Assembly (NCBI GenBank): GCA_003131585.1
Contig: PKVW01000024.1
Span: 41,073 to 105,072 of the forward strand
Direction of reading: 5' to 3'
Length of the DNA stretch: 64,000 nucleotides
DNA from: Acidobacteriaceae bacterium
GTDB taxonomy: Bacteria > Acidobacteriota > Terriglobia > Terriglobales > Acidobacteriaceae
The position numbers and the translations under genes were made by a program. The notes beneath the pieces were generated by a model. The model worked only from the letters and a program-made list of their open reading frames with translations, made no database searches and was not told where the DNA came from. Positions 63,282 to 64,000 of this stretch are shown piece by piece (positions within the stretch are counted from its first letter, which is position 1; every line of letters starts with the position of its first letter).

Positions 63282-64000
63282 AAAAAGCATTCCTACTTTC
63301 CCTCGCAGTTTTCGCGCTCTCGACAAGCGCCTTGGGCCAGTCGCTCCCCGCCGTCAGCTTCGGCGGACCTGCGACCCCGACCACCGGGATTTTCGTCAAT
63401 TCGGCGACCAGTCCGCCAGGGCTTACCGTGCAATTTATCGCGCAGGCTGTCTTGGGCGGGCCGCTGGCAAACCCCATCACCAATCAGTGCGTGTGGGCCA
63501 GTTCAAATACTGGCGTGGCTACGATCAACGCGAACGGCCTGGCGACGGCGGTGAGTGCTGGTTCCGCGAATATCACTTGCAGTTCCGGCGGGCTGGTCGG
63601 GACCGGCGCATTCGTAGTGGGCCCTGGGGGGGGGATTGCCATCACCGCCCCGAACTGCGGCACCCCGCCTTGCCCTCTGGCGGTCGGGACCAATGGCATT
63701 GCGTACTCCTATACCCTTACAGCCCTGGGCGGAGTTTTGCCTTACACTTGGACGGTTTCGACCGGATCATTACCGGGCTGGGCGTCGCTGAATGCCGGGA
63801 CCGGGGCCATTACCGGCACGGCGGCGACCGGAACCACGAATTTCTCGGTCACCGTGACCGACTCAACCCCCGTCACGCCCCTGACGGCGACCCTGGCGGT
63901 CACTTTGACGGTGGGTTCGAGCGGCCCCACCTGCGGACCACCGACCTATAGCTGCACTCCGACCATTTCTACGCAGCCGGGAGCCTTTGCGCCCGTCGTG
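63278..64000 (+). CDS. Ig-like repeat surface/fiber protein with signal peptide (truncated by window end)
   Basis: MKKAFLLSLAVFALSTSALGQ signal; Big2-like CVWASSNTGVATINANGLATAVSAGSANITC; He_PIG-like GVLPYTWTVSTGSLPGWASLNAGTGAITGTA. Confidence 0.7.
   Translation, partial: MKKAFLLSLAVFALSTSALGQSLPAVSFGGPATPTTGIFVNSATSPPGLTVQFIAQAVLGGPLANPITNQCVWASSNTGVATINANGLATAVSAGSANITCSSGGLVGTGAFVVGPGGGIAITAPNCGTPPCPLAVGTNGIAYSYTLTALGGVLPYTWTVSTGSLPGWASLNAGTGAITGTAATGTTNFSVTVTDSTPVTPLTATLAVTLTVGSSGPTCGPPTYSCTPTISTQPGAFAPVV

Noticed and set aside
1-64000. CRISPR arrays, tRNA or rRNA genes
   Set aside because: No regularly spaced repeat array or recognisable tRNA/rRNA seen by eye; tRNAscan and CRISPR finders were not run.

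Overview
The window reads as a bacterial chromosome segment at the left (about 1-5.4 kb) joined to a large tailed-phage/prophage region (about 5.8-64 kb, right end not reached). The host part has truB, a degenerate YncE-like ORF and a MacB-type ABC export trio. Signal peptide style, repeats and composition suggest an Acidobacteriota-like host, but this is inference only. The phage part has a dense early region of small genes, a minus-strand HNH/Sak4-like/DUF3846-like cluster, a compact serine recombinase, and a late module in T7-like order: portal, scaffold, capsid, tail, three internal virion proteins, terminase. The main points of interest are: (1) at least six large fiber/adhesin-like phage proteins that begin with Sec-type signal peptides; (2) a virion protein ending in a Hint (intein/BIL-like) domain; (3) a GroES-like co-chaperonin beside the capsid gene and a J-domain-like early protein; (4) a 2686-aa polyvalent ejection-type protein with FtsK-gamma-like, 2H-phosphoesterase-like and ParB-like segments and a four-copy [YF]xxx[EQ]VEEA motif; (5) a RelA/SpoT-like nucleotidyltransferase domain in the next late protein; (6) opposite-strand cargo genes encoding a Rap1a/Tai-like exported protein and a Tat-signal protein; (7) candidate overprinted ORFs in interdomain linkers; (8) a large terminase split between ATPase and nuclease halves; (9) a palindromic repeat inserted in frame in truB; (10) a three-copy 17-nt leader repeat in the early region. 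All family assignments come from reading motifs by eye. No database or structure search was run.
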